A stretch of 64,000 bases of DNA from Gilliamella apis. GTDB taxonomy: Bacteria; Pseudomonadota; Gammaproteobacteria; Enterobacterales; Orbaceae. The translations under genes were made by a program, and so were the position numbers. Within the stretch, counting starts at the first letter, position 1, and every line of letters begins with the position of its first letter. Of the stretch, positions 1 to 9,011 are shown in pieces. Location of the stretch: NCBI RefSeq assembly GCF_030758615.1, contig NZ_CP132381.1, positions 2,650,787 to 2,714,786 of the forward strand. Direction: 5' to 3'. Under the pieces are notes generated by a model that saw only the letters and a list, made by a program, of their open reading frames with translations, was not told the origin of the DNA and did not search any database.

Positions 1-1699
1 TACATTTACCTGTTGCTTTAATCAGCAGTGGTTGGGAAAGAATATCTTTACCATCCCATGGGGAAAAAGGTACAAGCTGTTGTAAACGTTCAGAATGCGG
101 ATCAATATTTACTTCAACCAAACTACCATCAGCAATTGGCTTAATATATCCGGCATCATCGACAGCAAATCCTCGTTTTGGTAACTCATCACCGATAGGT
201 TCCGGCAGCTTAACTTTTTCACCTTTATCATTAATTAGTTCATCAGTTATTGGATTAAAACTTAATTTACCCGCAATCGATAATGCAACAACAATTTCGG
301 GCGAACACACAAATGCATAAGTGTTTGGACTACCATCATTTCGTTTAGCAAAATTACGATTAAACGAAGTAACTATCGAATTTTTGTGCTCATCGGCAAC
401 ATCATCACGACGCCATTGGCCTATACAAGGACCACAGGCATTAGCCATAATAGCTGCTCCTGCTTGTTCAAAACACTGCAAAATACCATCACGTTTAGAA
501 GTATATTTAACTTGTTCTGAACCAGGATTAATAATTAGTTTTGCATTTACTTTTAAGCCTAATTTATTGGCACTATCGATTACAGAAGCAGCTCTCATCA
601 TGTCTTCATATGAAGAGTTAGTACATGAACCAATAAGACCTACCTCCATATTATCAGGATAATCATGTTGTTGAACTGCGTTTGCTAGCTGTGAAATTGG
701 ATAAGCTAAGTCAGGTGTAAATGGACCATTTACATAAGGCTCTAACGTCGACAAATCAATTTCGATAACTTGATCATAATAGCTTTCTGGAGCATCTAAA
801 ACAGCTGCATCAGGATTAAAACAAGAGATTAATGTATTTGCTAAATCAACTACCTCTTGACGACCGGTCATGGTTAGATAATCAGCTGATTTTTGGCTAT
901 AAGGAAATATTGAAGTGGTCGCTCCTACTTCAGCCCCCATATTACAAATCGTAGCTTTACCAGTAGCAGACAACGACTCAGTACCCTCTCCAAAATATTC
1001 AATGATTGAATTGGTGCCTCCTTTGACGGTTAGTATTCCAGCCAACTTTAAGATGACATCTTTGGGAGAGGCCCAACCGGATAATTTCCCAATTAATTTT
1101 ACACCGATGATTTTCGGCATTTTCAATTCCCATGGCATACCAGCCATAACATCAACCGCGTCAGCCCCACCAACACCAATAGCAATCATCGATAAACCAC
1201 CAGCATTTGGTGTGTGTGAATCAGTACCAATCATCATTCCGCCCGGAAAGGCATAATTTTCAAGTACCACTTGATGAATAATTCCGGCATCAGGTTTCCA
1301 GAATCCAATACCATATTTGTTCGATACATCACGTAAAAATTGATAAACTTCATGGTTATTACTTTCAGCAATAATCAGATCATCATGTGCATTTTTATAG
1401 GCTTGTATCAGATGATCACAGTGGACTGTTGATGGAACTGCAACTCGTTTACGTCCAGAATTCATCAGTTGTAATAGCGCCATTTGTGCAGTTGCATCTT
1501 GCATTGCAACTCGATCAGGTGAAAAATTTACGTAATCCTCTCCCCTTTTATAAGCTTTCAGCTCTTCATCTTCGGCAAGATGAGTATAGAGAATTTTTTC
1601 CGTCAATGTTAATGGTTTTCCAATTTTCTGGCGGATAACATCAATTTTTTGTGGATAACTTTGATAAATACCTTTTATTAAATCAATATCGAAAACCAT
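1..1699 (-). CDS. Aconitate hydratase, mitochondrial type (5' part; 3' end outside window)
   Basis: Interconverts citrate and isocitrate through a 4Fe-4S cluster in the TCA cycle. The ATG is at 1697-1699 and 566 codons are open to the left edge, so the C-terminal swivel domain lies outside. The translation opens [20 protein letters not shown] and contains the aconitase signatures [10 protein letters not shown], a [10 protein letters not shown] segment with the first cluster cysteine, and an ACGPCIGQW segment with the other two. The last readable residues (ILIKATGKC) match the linker before the swivel domain. The resemblance is to the mitochondrial-type enzyme of about 750-780 residues rather than to AcnA or AcnB of E. 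coli; that subfamily call is from recognition. Several short open frames on the opposite strand are shadows. Confidence 0.9.
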   Translation of the reverse strand, partial: MVFDIDLIKGIYQSYPQKIDVIRQKIGKPLTLTEKILYTHLAEDEELKAYKRGEDYVNFSPDRVAMQDATAQMALLQLMNSGRKRVAVPSTVHCDHLIQAYKNAHDDLIIAESNNHEVYQFLRDVSNKYGIGFWKPDAGIIHQVVLENYAFPGGMMIGTDSHTPNAGGLSMIAIGVGGADAVDVMAGMPWELKMPKIIGVKLIGKLSGWASPKDVILKLAGILTVKGGTNSIIEYFGEGTESLSATGKATICNMGAEVGATTSIFPYSQKSADYLTMTGRQEVVDLANTLISCFNPDAAVLDAPESYYDQVIEIDLSTLEPYVNGPFTPDLAYPISQLANAVQQHDYPDNMEVGLIGSCTNSSYEDMMRAASVIDSANKLGLKVNAKLIINPGSEQVKYTSKRDGILQCFEQAGAAIMANACGPCIGQWRRDDVADEHKNSIVTSFNRNFAKRNDGSPNTYAFVCSPEIVVALSIAGKLSFNPITDELINDKGEKVKLPEPIGDELPKRGFAVDDAGYIKPIADGSLVEVNIDPHSERLQQLVPFSPWDGKDILSQPLLIKATGKC

Positions 1700-1977
1700 A
1701 ATTAAGCTCCCATTGCTGATATTATAATATCCTTTAAAGCTCTATTCACAAGCACAATAATTGAATATTTATTCTATTTTTTTGATTAATTATTCATATA
1801 ATATAGCATTGTTTTTATTTTATGCAATCCTAACGTAATTGCTACTATAAATATTATTAGCAGTAATTAGTTTAGACTTGTTAACTAGTACAAATTCTAT
1901 ACTAGCGGAATATTAAATATTATGCACATTAAAGAAAATTCAAAATTAGCAAATTGTATAAGTAAAAATAATGTGAA

Positions 1978-2001
1978 AATTTTGAGGAGAGGGGTTTTTT
2001 A
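1978..2001 (+). repeat. G-rich intergenic repeat, copy A
   Basis: The core GAGGAGAGGGGTTTTTTAA follows a run AATTTT. It matches copies at 30401-30424 (minus strand) and 50438-50461 (plus strand), with one base difference (GAGGAGA instead of GAGGAAA). All three lie between genes and share almost nothing outside about 24 bp. I do not recognise the element. Confidence 0.6.
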
Positions 2002-2151
2002 AGCTATAAAATGGCAAACGGAGGATGTTTTTTTGATATTAATAAATAATTTTTTGTTACATCTAAATTTTATTTTAAGTTTTTTAACATTAATCTCATT
2101 ATTCAAATTAGTTGGTCAGAATTATTTAATCAGTCGTTAAAAGATAAGAAT

Positions 2152-2186
2152 AATTAAAAAAGGGAATACTATTCCCTTTTTAATTT
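2152..2186 (-). terminator. Rho-independent terminator of the TonB receptor gene
   Basis: A 16-bp arm ending in AGGGAAT and its complement ATTCCCT flank a 3-base loop. A-rich and T-rich flanks make it symmetric, so it could also stop transcription arriving from the other side. It lies about 40 bp past the stop codon of the receptor gene. Confidence 0.75.
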
Positions 2187-2224
2187 ATTAACCTAATTTA
2201 GCTCTGACAAATATTTATCAACAA

Positions 2225-4342
2225 TTATAATTTATAACTAGCAGTTAATAAGAAAGCTCGAGGCGTGCCCGGCATACTACTTGATCGCCAATACTCTTTA
2301 CCCAATAAATTAGTTACCGCTAAGGTTACATCAACAGATCGTGTTTGATAACCAACTGCCGCATTCCATGTTCCATAACCAGCACGTTTAACCAGATTTT
2401 TATCATCGTTATACATCGAGCCTTTATAATTGAATTCTACTTCGGTAAACCAATTTTCGTAAGGTAAATAACGAACACCAATATGACCACTATGTTTGGC
2501 TGTGTTAGATAAATACTTACCTTTATTATCAGGTGTTTTTTTATCTTTATTAACTTTGGCCTGTTGATAACCAATGCCACTATTGAGATACCAATTTTTA
2601 CTCAATTGTCCTATTGCACTTAATTCTATACCTTGGCTTCGATCACTACCTCTAACCTGCCAATTATAAGGGTCATTGACGGCATCTGGTTGATAACGAA
2701 CATTATACAGTTCAAGGTCATAGAGGGCGATTTGAGAAGATAGCTTATCATTAAACCAATCGCTCTTAATTCCGACTTCATACTGGCGCGAATATTGAGG
2801 TTTGTCATCATAAACCGTCTTAGAGTCAGTAGCAATGGTAATCAGGCCTCGTCCCCCATAAGGTGCAAAATTTTTACTATAAGAAGCATAAAAACTTTGT
2901 GACGCTATTGGTTGCCAAATTAATCCTACCCGTGGACTTAAAGAGTGACCATCATAAGAACGACTTTGTTGATTTAATTTATTATCCGAAGCAAATTCAT
3001 ACTTATCATAACGTAATCCTGCCAGTAATTTCCATTGTTCAGTAAAACTAATGAGATCTTGCCAATATAATCCTTTAGATGTAGCTTTATGATTTGTCTT
3101 AGTACTTAATTTATTGTAACGAGGCTTTTTAGAGTTCCAGTGAGGATGAAACGGATCAATCACTTCTGGATATTCACTAGTTAAAGCTAATCTAGGTTGT
3201 CGTTTTTCAATATTATATTCAATTCCGATTAGCATATCATGACCAATACTTGCTGTATCAAATTTACCCGCTAAATCAAGCGTATTACTATAGGTTTTGT
3301 TTGAGGTTTCTTGCCATGCTCGACGGAATTTCAATTTACCTTGGTAGTTACAAGAGGTATTTCTACTAGTTTTTCCATTCAGATCACAATAAGTACCCGC
3401 ATAAAGATGGTCAAAATTTTGATCAGCTTTACGATACATATTCGTTAATTTGATAGACCAATTATGATTGAATTGATATCCCATTACCGAACGTAATGAA
3501 TTAAAATTATCTTTGACATAGTCATCTGGATGCGCATAAGCGGTTTTAATCGAAACACCTTTAGGTAAATCATAATAAGCTGGAGCCCGATCTGGTTTAC
3601 GCCATAATTTATCATTAGTATATTGTACTAACCAATTAAAGCCTTCCAAATTATCATACAATAAACTTGGAGAAATCATTGTATCTCGTTGTTTAATACC
3701 TTTACGAAAACTTTTATCCGATTGATGATCAATGGTCATTCGTACCGCAAGCTTATCATGTAAAACATGATTAATATCTACCATTCCACCATATTTATCC
3801 CAAGATCCACCACGTATACTTAATGTCGTTGGTGAATCAAAGTTGGCTTGTTTACTGATCATATTTATTATTCCGCCACCAGAACCTCGACCGTAGAGTA
3901 CCGATGCAGGACCTTTTAATACTTCAATTCGCTCAATATTAGCGGTACTTTGCCTAACCTGTCCGCTTGCACGAACACCATCTCGGTAAATATCACCAGA
4001 ACTTGCGGAAAAGCCTCTAATTTTTATGCCTTCATCCCGCATATCATAGGTTGCATCTACACCAGGCAATTTATTGACAATAACACTTAGGTCGTTTTGT
4101 CCATAAATTTTCTCTTGTTCAAGATTAACCGAATTGATCGTTTGTGGTATATCCTTAATATCAAAGGATGTTTTAGTTGCTGTTGATGATTTTTTTATGC
4201 GCTGATCATTATTATCCTTAATAGTTGCGACAACTTTCATAGTTTCAATTTCATTATCATCATTAACTTTTTCTTGGGCGTTAACTATAAAAGCTGATGA
4301 GCCCAATATACAAGGTAAGACTAATTGATTAACTAATTTCAT
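2225..4342 (-). CDS. TonB-dependent siderophore receptor
   Basis: Outer-membrane receptor of 705 residues that would import a ferric siderophore using energy from TonB. Residues 1-22 form a signal peptide ending in NAQ. The plug domain (about residues 50-170) carries DIPQTINSVN, the KLPGVDATYDMRDEGIKIRG segment and IERIEVLKGPASVLYGRGSG, all typical of the FhuA/FcuA/Fiu-type siderophore receptors. The rest is a 22-stranded barrel ending ...LLTASYKL, with Leu instead of the usual C-terminal Phe. The start is supported by AGGAAA seven bases upstream. A Fur box lies 52 bp upstream of the ATG and no siderophore synthesis genes are nearby, so it probably takes up a siderophore made by another organism. 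The substrate cannot be told from the sequence. Confidence 0.9.
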   Translation of the reverse strand: MKLVNQLVLPCILGSSAFIVNAQEKVNDDNEIETMKVVATIKDNNDQRIKKSSTATKTSFDIKDIPQTINSVNLEQEKIYGQNDLSVIVNKLPGVDATYDMRDEGIKIRGFSASSGDIYRDGVRASGQVRQSTANIERIEVLKGPASVLYGRGSGGGIINMISKQANFDSPTTLSIRGGSWDKYGGMVDINHVLHDKLAVRMTIDHQSDKSFRKGIKQRDTMISPSLLYDNLEGFNWLVQYTNDKLWRKPDRAPAYYDLPKGVSIKTAYAHPDDYVKDNFNSLRSVMGYQFNHNWSIKLTNMYRKADQNFDHLYAGTYCDLNGKTSRNTSCNYQGKLKFRRAWQETSNKTYSNTLDLAGKFDTASIGHDMLIGIEYNIEKRQPRLALTSEYPEVIDPFHPHWNSKKPRYNKLSTKTNHKATSKGLYWQDLISFTEQWKLLAGLRYDKYEFASDNKLNQQSRSYDGHSLSPRVGLIWQPIASQSFYASYSKNFAPYGGRGLITIATDSKTVYDDKPQYSRQYEVGIKSDWFNDKLSSQIALYDLELYNVRYQPDAVNDPYNWQVRGSDRSQGIELSAIGQLSKNWYLNSGIGYQQAKVNKDKKTPDNKGKYLSNTAKHSGHIGVRYLPYENWFTEVEFNYKGSMYNDDKNLVKRAGYGTWNAAVGYQTRSVDVTLAVTNLLGKEYWRSSSMPGTPRAFLLTASYKL

Positions 4343-4393
4343 TATTTTTCCTATTATTTGCTGTGTTATCTAATTAATTTCAAAATAACAACA

Positions 4394-4412
4394 AATAATG
4401 ATAATGATTATT
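4394..4412 (-). promoter_or_regulatory. Fur box upstream of the siderophore receptor
   Basis: AATAATGATAATGATTATT matches the 19-bp Fur consensus GATAATGATAATCATTATC at 16 positions; the central mismatch is the symmetric one. It lies 52-70 bp upstream of the receptor start, in the expected promoter zone, which implies repression in iron-replete conditions. Confidence 0.8.
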
Positions 4413-4601
4413 ATTTACCTTTACAAATTATTTTATATTTTTTAACCAATTAAAAATGGTTATCAACTCATATATTATTGAAATTGTTTTATATTATTAG
4501 AAAATTTAATTAATTTTAGTTAGGGTTCAATTTACTAGTTAAAGCAAGTTTTAGAAATGATAAAAATTGAATAAACGATAATGGAAATAATTCACACAAA
4601 T

Positions 4602-4692
4602 TTGCCGAACGCCAGCGTTCTCATCGCTTCATCTATTGATTTTACTTGAGTTGCTTTTTTAGTGATGGAGAAGAAGTGGTGGGTCGTGAGCT
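4602..4692 (-). repeat. Imperfect direct repeat carrying a copy of the tRNA-Lys 3' end
   Basis: About 90 bp here recur at 4769-4857: both read AATTTG(C/T)CGAACGC, then CTCATCG, a TTTATTTGAGTTGC-like stretch and GTGGTGGGTCGTGAGC. The last 15 bases are the CCA end and acceptor/T-stem side of tRNA-Lys (minus strand). In this copy the match stops after GTCGTGAGC, so it is only a tRNA remnant with no anticodon arm. Confidence 0.7.
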
Positions 4693-4787
4693 AGATTATT
4701 CGACACATCCTGTGTCTCACCCTTTCAGTGCCAACACGTTGTGTTGTTCAAATTCGTTCCTGACGAATTTGTCGAACGCTAACGTTC
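4607..4787. repeat. Array of five short hairpins beside tRNA-Lys
   Basis: Five perfect inverted repeats follow each other: GAACGC-CA-GCGTTC (4607-4620), GACACA-TCC-TGTGTC (4702-4716), CAACAC-GTT-GTGTTG (4732-4746), CAAATTCGT-TCCTG-ACGAATTTG (4749-4771) and GAACG-CTAA-CGTTC (4774-4787). The first and last are variants of one another. None is followed by a clear T run on either strand, so they do not look like ordinary terminators. No gene is visible between the receptor gene and tRNA-Lys. Confidence 0.65.
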
Positions 4788-4843
4788 TCATCGTTTTATC
4801 TATTAATTTTATTTGAGTTGCTTTTTATAGTGATGCAAAGAAG

Positions 4844-4919
4844 TGGTGGGTCGTGAGCGATTCGAACGCTCGACAAACGGATTAAAAGTCCGCTGCTCTA
4901 CCGACTGAGCTAACAACCC
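4844..4919 (-). tRNA. tRNA-Lys (anticodon TTT)
   Basis: A 76-nt cloverleaf on the minus strand. It begins GGGTTGTTAGCTCAG, has the anticodon loop CTTTTAA with anticodon TTT, a T-loop GTTCGAATC and an encoded CCA. Acceptor pairing GGGTTGT/ACGACCC is complete with one G-T pair. It stands alone, apart from the partial duplicate of its 3' end just downstream. Confidence 0.95.
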
Positions 4920-5054
4920 ATTTTGATAAGATAACTTCTGTGAAATTACTTTATGTTTCAAGCAATTTCGGGTTGCTATAATACTTATAATTGTAAAAGC
5001 ACGCAACCCTTTTATTGCTATTTTTATTCGATAGCTGGTTATTTATACACTTTG

Positions 5055-5786
5055 TTACAACGATGCTAGCTTTTTATTTGCTTGCTCAACCGCATTTTTG
5101 TCTTTAGCGTATTTATTTATTACTTGTTGAAAAACAGCTTTAGCATTCTTTTTATCACCTTTATCAAGTAAGATAACACCTACTTTATAAAGACTATCTG
5201 CAGCTTTTGGTGACGCAGGGAAATCTTTCACTACTGTTGCATAATAGAATGAAGCATCATCTTTTTGGCCTTTCTTATAACAAAGTTGACCAAGCCAATA
5301 GTTAACATTCGCACGATAGTTGGTCTTTGGATAAGCTTTTAAGAAACTTTGAAAGGCAACAATAGCATTATCTGTTTGCTTGTCATCATTTATAAATTGC
5401 ATAACAAAATTATAATCAGCTTTATCATCTCCTGATGTCGTCCATCCAGATAGGTTTGAAGACGATTGCTCAGAACTTACAGCCGAATCAGAACTACTTT
5501 CTTGTGAGCCTGTATTGGAATTATTTGCTGAGAAACCTGTACCATTAGCTATTTCTTGCAAAATCATTTTTTGACGTTCAATAGTTTGATTAAGTTGGTA
5601 TCTTGTTTCTTCTAATTGGCCACGAAGTGTATCTAAATCAGATTGTAGATCACTAATTTTTTGTTGATTCTGAATGATTAACTGCCCTTGAGCTTGTATT
5701 GTTCTATCAACATCAGAACTACCAGCAGCACAACCATAACCAGCAAACAAAAGAAATAAGGACAATGTGATTATTTTTTTATACAT
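5055..5786 (-). CDS. cpoB: Cell division coordinator CpoB (YbgF)
   Basis: Periplasmic TPR protein that in E. coli links outer-membrane constriction by Tol-Pal with PBP1b activity during division. I choose the ATG at 5784-5786, giving 243 residues starting MYKKIITLSLFLLFAGYGCA, because this yields a clean signal peptide. The longer in-frame start at 5846 would begin inside the terminator hairpin that follows pal. After the signal peptide come a coiled-coil (about residues 25-75: DRTIQAQGQLIIQNQQKIS and on), a Ser/Asn/Gln-rich linker, and three TPR-like repeats (from about residue 120), including NYWLGQLCYKKGQKDDASFY. It is the last gene of the tolB-pal-cpoB set. Confidence 0.9.
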   Translation of the reverse strand: MYKKIITLSLFLLFAGYGCAAGSSDVDRTIQAQGQLIIQNQQKISDLQSDLDTLRGQLEETRYQLNQTIERQKMILQEIANGTGFSANNSNTGSQESSSDSAVSSEQSSSNLSGWTTSGDDKADYNFVMQFINDDKQTDNAIVAFQSFLKAYPKTNYRANVNYWLGQLCYKKGQKDDASFYYATVVKDFPASPKAADSLYKVGVILLDKGDKKNAKAVFQQVINKYAKDKNAVEQANKKLASL

Positions 5787-5813
5787 ATTATATAAACTCA
5801 ACGTGAACATTGG

Positions 5814-5843
5814 AAATAAAAAAACGGCTGATGATTCAGCCGT
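5814..5843 (-). terminator. Rho-independent terminator between pal and cpoB
   Basis: On the minus strand ACGGCTGA-ATCA-TCAGCCGT forms an 8-bp stem with a 4-base loop, followed by TTTTTTTATTT. It sits in the 69 bp between the pal stop and the cpoB start, so part of the transcription from pal should stop before cpoB. Confidence 0.8.
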
Positions 5844-5855
5844 CATTAGATGGGA

Positions 5856-6329
5856 TTAGTATCCAGCGTAAGTAACTACTGCACGACGGTTTTTAGCATA
5901 AGCTGCTTCGTTGTGACCTAATACTGCTGGTTTTTCTTTACCATAAGAAACGATTGATAGTTGTTCACCAGAAACACCATTACCTTGTAGGTAAGATTTA
6001 ACTGCTGACGCACGACGTTCACCTAAAGCGATATTATATTCTGGTGTACCACGCTCATCGGCATGACCTTCAATAATAACATTTAAGTTAGTTGAACGAA
6101 TAAATACAGCATGTGCATTTAATAATGTTTCATATTCTGCTTTAACATTGTATTTATCATAATCAAAATAAACAGTGTTAATTTGTTGTAGTTTTTGAAG
6201 TTGCTCTAAAGCTTCTTTTGATAAAGTGCCGTTACCACCTGCAGTGCTGCTGCTGTTTGATGAACATGCTGTCACAGCGATTAATGGTAAAGCAACCGCA
6301 GCTACTTTAAGAAATTTAGAAAATTGCAT
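5856..6329 (-). CDS. pal: Peptidoglycan-associated lipoprotein Pal
   Basis: Outer-membrane lipoprotein of 157 residues that binds peptidoglycan and TolB and helps pull the outer membrane inward during division. The signal peptide [22 protein letters not shown] ends in a lipobox (VTAC), so Cys22 is the lipidated residue. A Ser/Asn-rich tether follows. The OmpA-like domain runs from about residue 50 to the end, with [11 protein letters not shown], the peptidoglycan-binding segment [20 protein letters not shown] and SYGKEKP. It lies 163 bp downstream of tolB. Family length is normal (E. coli Pal has 173 residues). Confidence 0.95.
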   Translation of the reverse strand: MQFSKFLKVAAVALPLIAVTACSSNSSSTAGGNGTLSKEALEQLQKLQQINTVYFDYDKYNVKAEYETLLNAHAVFIRSTNLNVIIEGHADERGTPEYNIALGERRASAVKSYLQGNGVSGEQLSIVSYGKEKPAVLGHNEAAYAKNRRAVVTYAGY

Positions 6330-6492
6330 TGTATTAACTCCTTTTTTTAAATAAATTTACTTATTTTTATACATCTAACCGACTTAACAGTAACACTTGT
6401 TACTAACTAGAAAGATTAGATGTATATATTATAACGACCTTCACATTTACACAATTTTAATAATGTTATTATTGCCCAAAAATTAGTCGTTC

Positions 6493-7791
6493 TTATAAAT
6501 AAGGTGACCACGAAGGGAATTTCACTTGCCCATCTGTCGCTGGTAACCTTGCTTTAAAATTACCATCAGTAGAAACAAGATTCAAAATTGTACCTAAACC
6601 TTGTGAAGAACTGTAGATAATCATAGTGCCATTTGGAGCAATACTCGGTGTTTCATCTAGAAAAGTATCGGTCAATCGTTGATATGTATTAGTTTCTACA
6701 TCATATCGAGTAATATGTTGCTCACCATTATTAGTAGAAATAACAGCAATAAACTTGCCATCTGGAGATACGCGAGCATTTTGATTTTGGGTATTATCCC
6801 AAGTTACCCGTTGCGATGCTCCACTACTAATATTAATTGAATAAAGTTGCGGACGTCCTGCCTGGTCAGAGGTATAAACTATGGTTTGATTATCTGGCAT
6901 CCAAGAAGGTTCTGTATCGTTACTACGTCCAGATGTAATTTGGGTAATCTTTTTAGAACTCAAATTCATCATATATAAATTTAAACTCCCACCTTTTGAT
7001 AAAGCAAAAGCTAATTTACTACCATCAGGCGAAAATGCTGGTGCACCGTTATGTTGTGGGAATGAAGCAATAGTTTCAACTGCGCCACTGTCTAACGTCT
7101 TTAAGACTAAAGCAGAACGACCACTTTCAAAAGTTACGTAAGCTAACTTTTTACCATCAGGAGACCAGGTTGGTGACATTAGTGGCTCTTTAGAACGATG
7201 CACAGTAATTTGATCATAACCATCGTAATCTGATACACGCAATTCATGGGTATAAGGTCCTTTATTGTTTTTTACCACATAAGCAATACGTGTTCTAAAT
7301 GCACCTTTAATACCAGTTAATGCTTCAAAGATTTCATCACTTGCTGTATGAGAAGCATAACGTAACCAGCGTTTTTCTATAGAAAATTGATTTTCTGCTA
7401 ATACTGAACCAGGGCGATCAACAGTATCAACTAGTTGATAAGTTATAAGATATTTTCCTGATACATCTGGTTGAATTGATCCCACTACAACAGCAGAAAT
7501 ACCCATATTACTCCAAACACTAGGATTAACTTCCGATGCAGTAGTTGGCTTTTGTGGCATTGCTGCCACATCAATAGGATTAAATTTACCACTATTACGT
7601 AAATCGGATGCAACAATATTATCTACAAATTGGGGAGGTTCTCCGCTACCAGTCCATTTAAATGGTACGATAGCAATTGGCTTTGCTGAACTGACACCAT
7701 CAGTAATTACAATTCTAACTTCAGCTGTAGCCATCATTGTTGATAATAAAACAAAACAAGCTATCAAAAAGCGAGAAGCAAATTTGATCAT
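6493..7791 (-). CDS. tolB: Tol-Pal system translocation protein TolB
   Basis: Periplasmic beta-propeller protein that binds Pal and is released by TolA. The ATG at 7789-7791 is preferred (432 residues; [20 protein letters not shown], signal peptide ending ATA), because AAGGA lies at proper spacing before it; an upstream in-frame ATG at 7821 lacks this. Residues 22-160 are the N-terminal domain. From about residue 190 come the WD40-like PD40 repeats: [54 protein letters not shown] and [13 protein letters not shown]. Upstream lies mutM, not tolQRA, so the inner-membrane part of the Tol machine must be encoded elsewhere. Confidence 0.95.
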   Translation of the reverse strand: MIKFASRFLIACFVLLSTMMATAEVRIVITDGVSSAKPIAIVPFKWTGSGEPPQFVDNIVASDLRNSGKFNPIDVAAMPQKPTTASEVNPSVWSNMGISAVVVGSIQPDVSGKYLITYQLVDTVDRPGSVLAENQFSIEKRWLRYASHTASDEIFEALTGIKGAFRTRIAYVVKNNKGPYTHELRVSDYDGYDQITVHRSKEPLMSPTWSPDGKKLAYVTFESGRSALVLKTLDSGAVETIASFPQHNGAPAFSPDGSKLAFALSKGGSLNLYMMNLSSKKITQITSGRSNDTEPSWMPDNQTIVYTSDQAGRPQLYSINISSGASQRVTWDNTQNQNARVSPDGKFIAVISTNNGEQHITRYDVETNTYQRLTDTFLDETPSIAPNGTMIIYSSSQGLGTILNLVSTDGNFKARLPATDGQVKFPSWSPYL

Positions 7792-8188
7792 CTTAAATTC
7801 CTTAATCAAAGCGAAATACACTAGGTTAAAATAGACTTAACCCCATATAAAGAAAAGTAAAAGTATTTTAAAATTAAACTGTTACAGTTAATTTATAACA
7901 GATACTATGCTTTAAAAAAATAGTTAATTTTACAGCGAGAAAGATAGCCGATATTGTGTAACAAGTCCATAGCCTTTTGAGTAAAAAAGATTTTTTTAAT
8001 TTATACTATTATATTCTTTTTAAATCCATAAATAAATTGTTTATTATCTATACTATTTAGAAATAAACTAAGTTAAAAGTGGTTAATAAGTATTTTATAT
8101 AATTTATAACTAAAAAGAGTTGAATTTACATTACTATTCAATAAGTAAAAAATTATTAGGAAAGAAAAATATAAGTAATTTTTATCTA
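7792..8188. other. Intergenic region between tolB and mutM
   Basis: About 397 bp of AT-rich DNA without a gene. An inverted repeat CTGTTA (7879-7884) / TAACAG (7896-7901) lies about 90 bp upstream of tolB. On the minus strand the same stretch contains TGTTATAAA, a possible extended -10 for tolB. Nothing else stands out. Confidence 0.4.
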
Positions 8189-8998
8189 TTATTTTTGGCA
8201 GTTTTCACAATAAAAAGTGTTACGTTGTCCTATTCTATTAGACTTAATATTAGATTGGCAAATTAAGCATTGCTCACCTTCTCGGCCATATACTTGGAGG
8301 TTTTGAACAAAATACCCCGGCTTACCATCAGATTGAACAAAATCTTTAAGCGTCGTCCCGCCTTGTTCTATAGATTTCGTAAGTACCAGCTTGATTGCTG
8401 TGACTAATCGTTCACATTCGACTAATGTTAAGCTACTAACTTTTCGATTTGGATTAATTTTTGCCAAAAACAATGATTCTGAAGCATAAATATTACCAAC
8501 ACCGACAACAATATGATTATCCATAATCCAACTTTTGATTGGTATTTTTCGATTGTTAGCTTTTTCAAATAAATAATTAGCTGAAAAATCATCTGTTAGT
8601 GGTTCTGGTCCCAATTGCTTCAATTGAGGTAATTCTTCAATAGAGTGAGTCCATAGCCATGATCCAAAACGTCTTGGATCGGTATATCTTAATCTCACTC
8701 CATTCACTAATACTAAATCGACATGATCATGTTTAGCCGGTGGTTGATTTGTCTCTAATATCCGTAAACTACCAGACATTCCCAAATGAATGACAATCCA
8801 ATCATGAGTCAATTGTAATAACAGATATTTGGCACGCCTTTTAACATCTACTATCACTTGCCCTAGAGTATTGTTAATTGTTTCATCTATGGGCCAACGA
8901 AGCTTTGGATTTCGGACAATAATCTGCTCAATAGTTTGGCCTTTTAAATAAGGTAAAATACCTCGTCGACTTGTCTCAACTTCAGGTAATTCAGGCAT
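8189..8998 (-). CDS. mutM: Formamidopyrimidine-DNA glycosylase (Fpg/MutM)
   Basis: Base-excision repair enzyme that removes 8-oxoguanine and formamidopyrimidines and cleaves the abasic site. It has 269 residues, the normal family length. The N-terminal MPELPEVET supplies catalytic Pro2 and Glu3. [11 protein letters not shown] provides the conserved lysine near residue 57. A helix-two-turn-helix segment with [26 protein letters not shown] and a C-terminal zinc finger (C-x2-C ... C-x2-C, CLIC and CENC) complete the pattern. It sits 13 bp downstream of mrcB and is probably co-transcribed with it. Confidence 0.95.
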   Translation of the reverse strand: MPELPEVETSRRGILPYLKGQTIEQIIVRNPKLRWPIDETINNTLGQVIVDVKRRAKYLLLQLTHDWIVIHLGMSGSLRILETNQPPAKHDHVDLVLVNGVRLRYTDPRRFGSWLWTHSIEELPQLKQLGPEPLTDDFSANYLFEKANNRKIPIKSWIMDNHIVVGVGNIYASESLFLAKINPNRKVSSLTLVECERLVTAIKLVLTKSIEQGGTTLKDFVQSDGKPGYFVQNLQVYGREGEQCLICQSNIKSNRIGQRNTFYCENCQK

Positions 8999-9011
8999 AT
9001 AATAACCTCAT

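Larger units (their letters stand above)
1700..2224. other. Intergenic region, 525 bp
   Basis: No open frame with coding character is visible. It holds the upstream region of the aconitase gene (right after 1700), one copy of the G-rich intergenic repeat (1978-2001) and a strong symmetric terminator hairpin next to the receptor gene (2152-2186). The remainder is AT-rich DNA in which I see nothing. Confidence 0.6.

Noticed and set aside
321..1638. Three open frames on the plus strand (113, 113 and 83 codons)
   Set aside because: They are antisense shadows of the aconitase gene, whose frame is open throughout with all family motifs.
4809..5006. A 65-codon frame on the minus strand
   Set aside because: It runs straight through tRNA-Lys and has no coding character.
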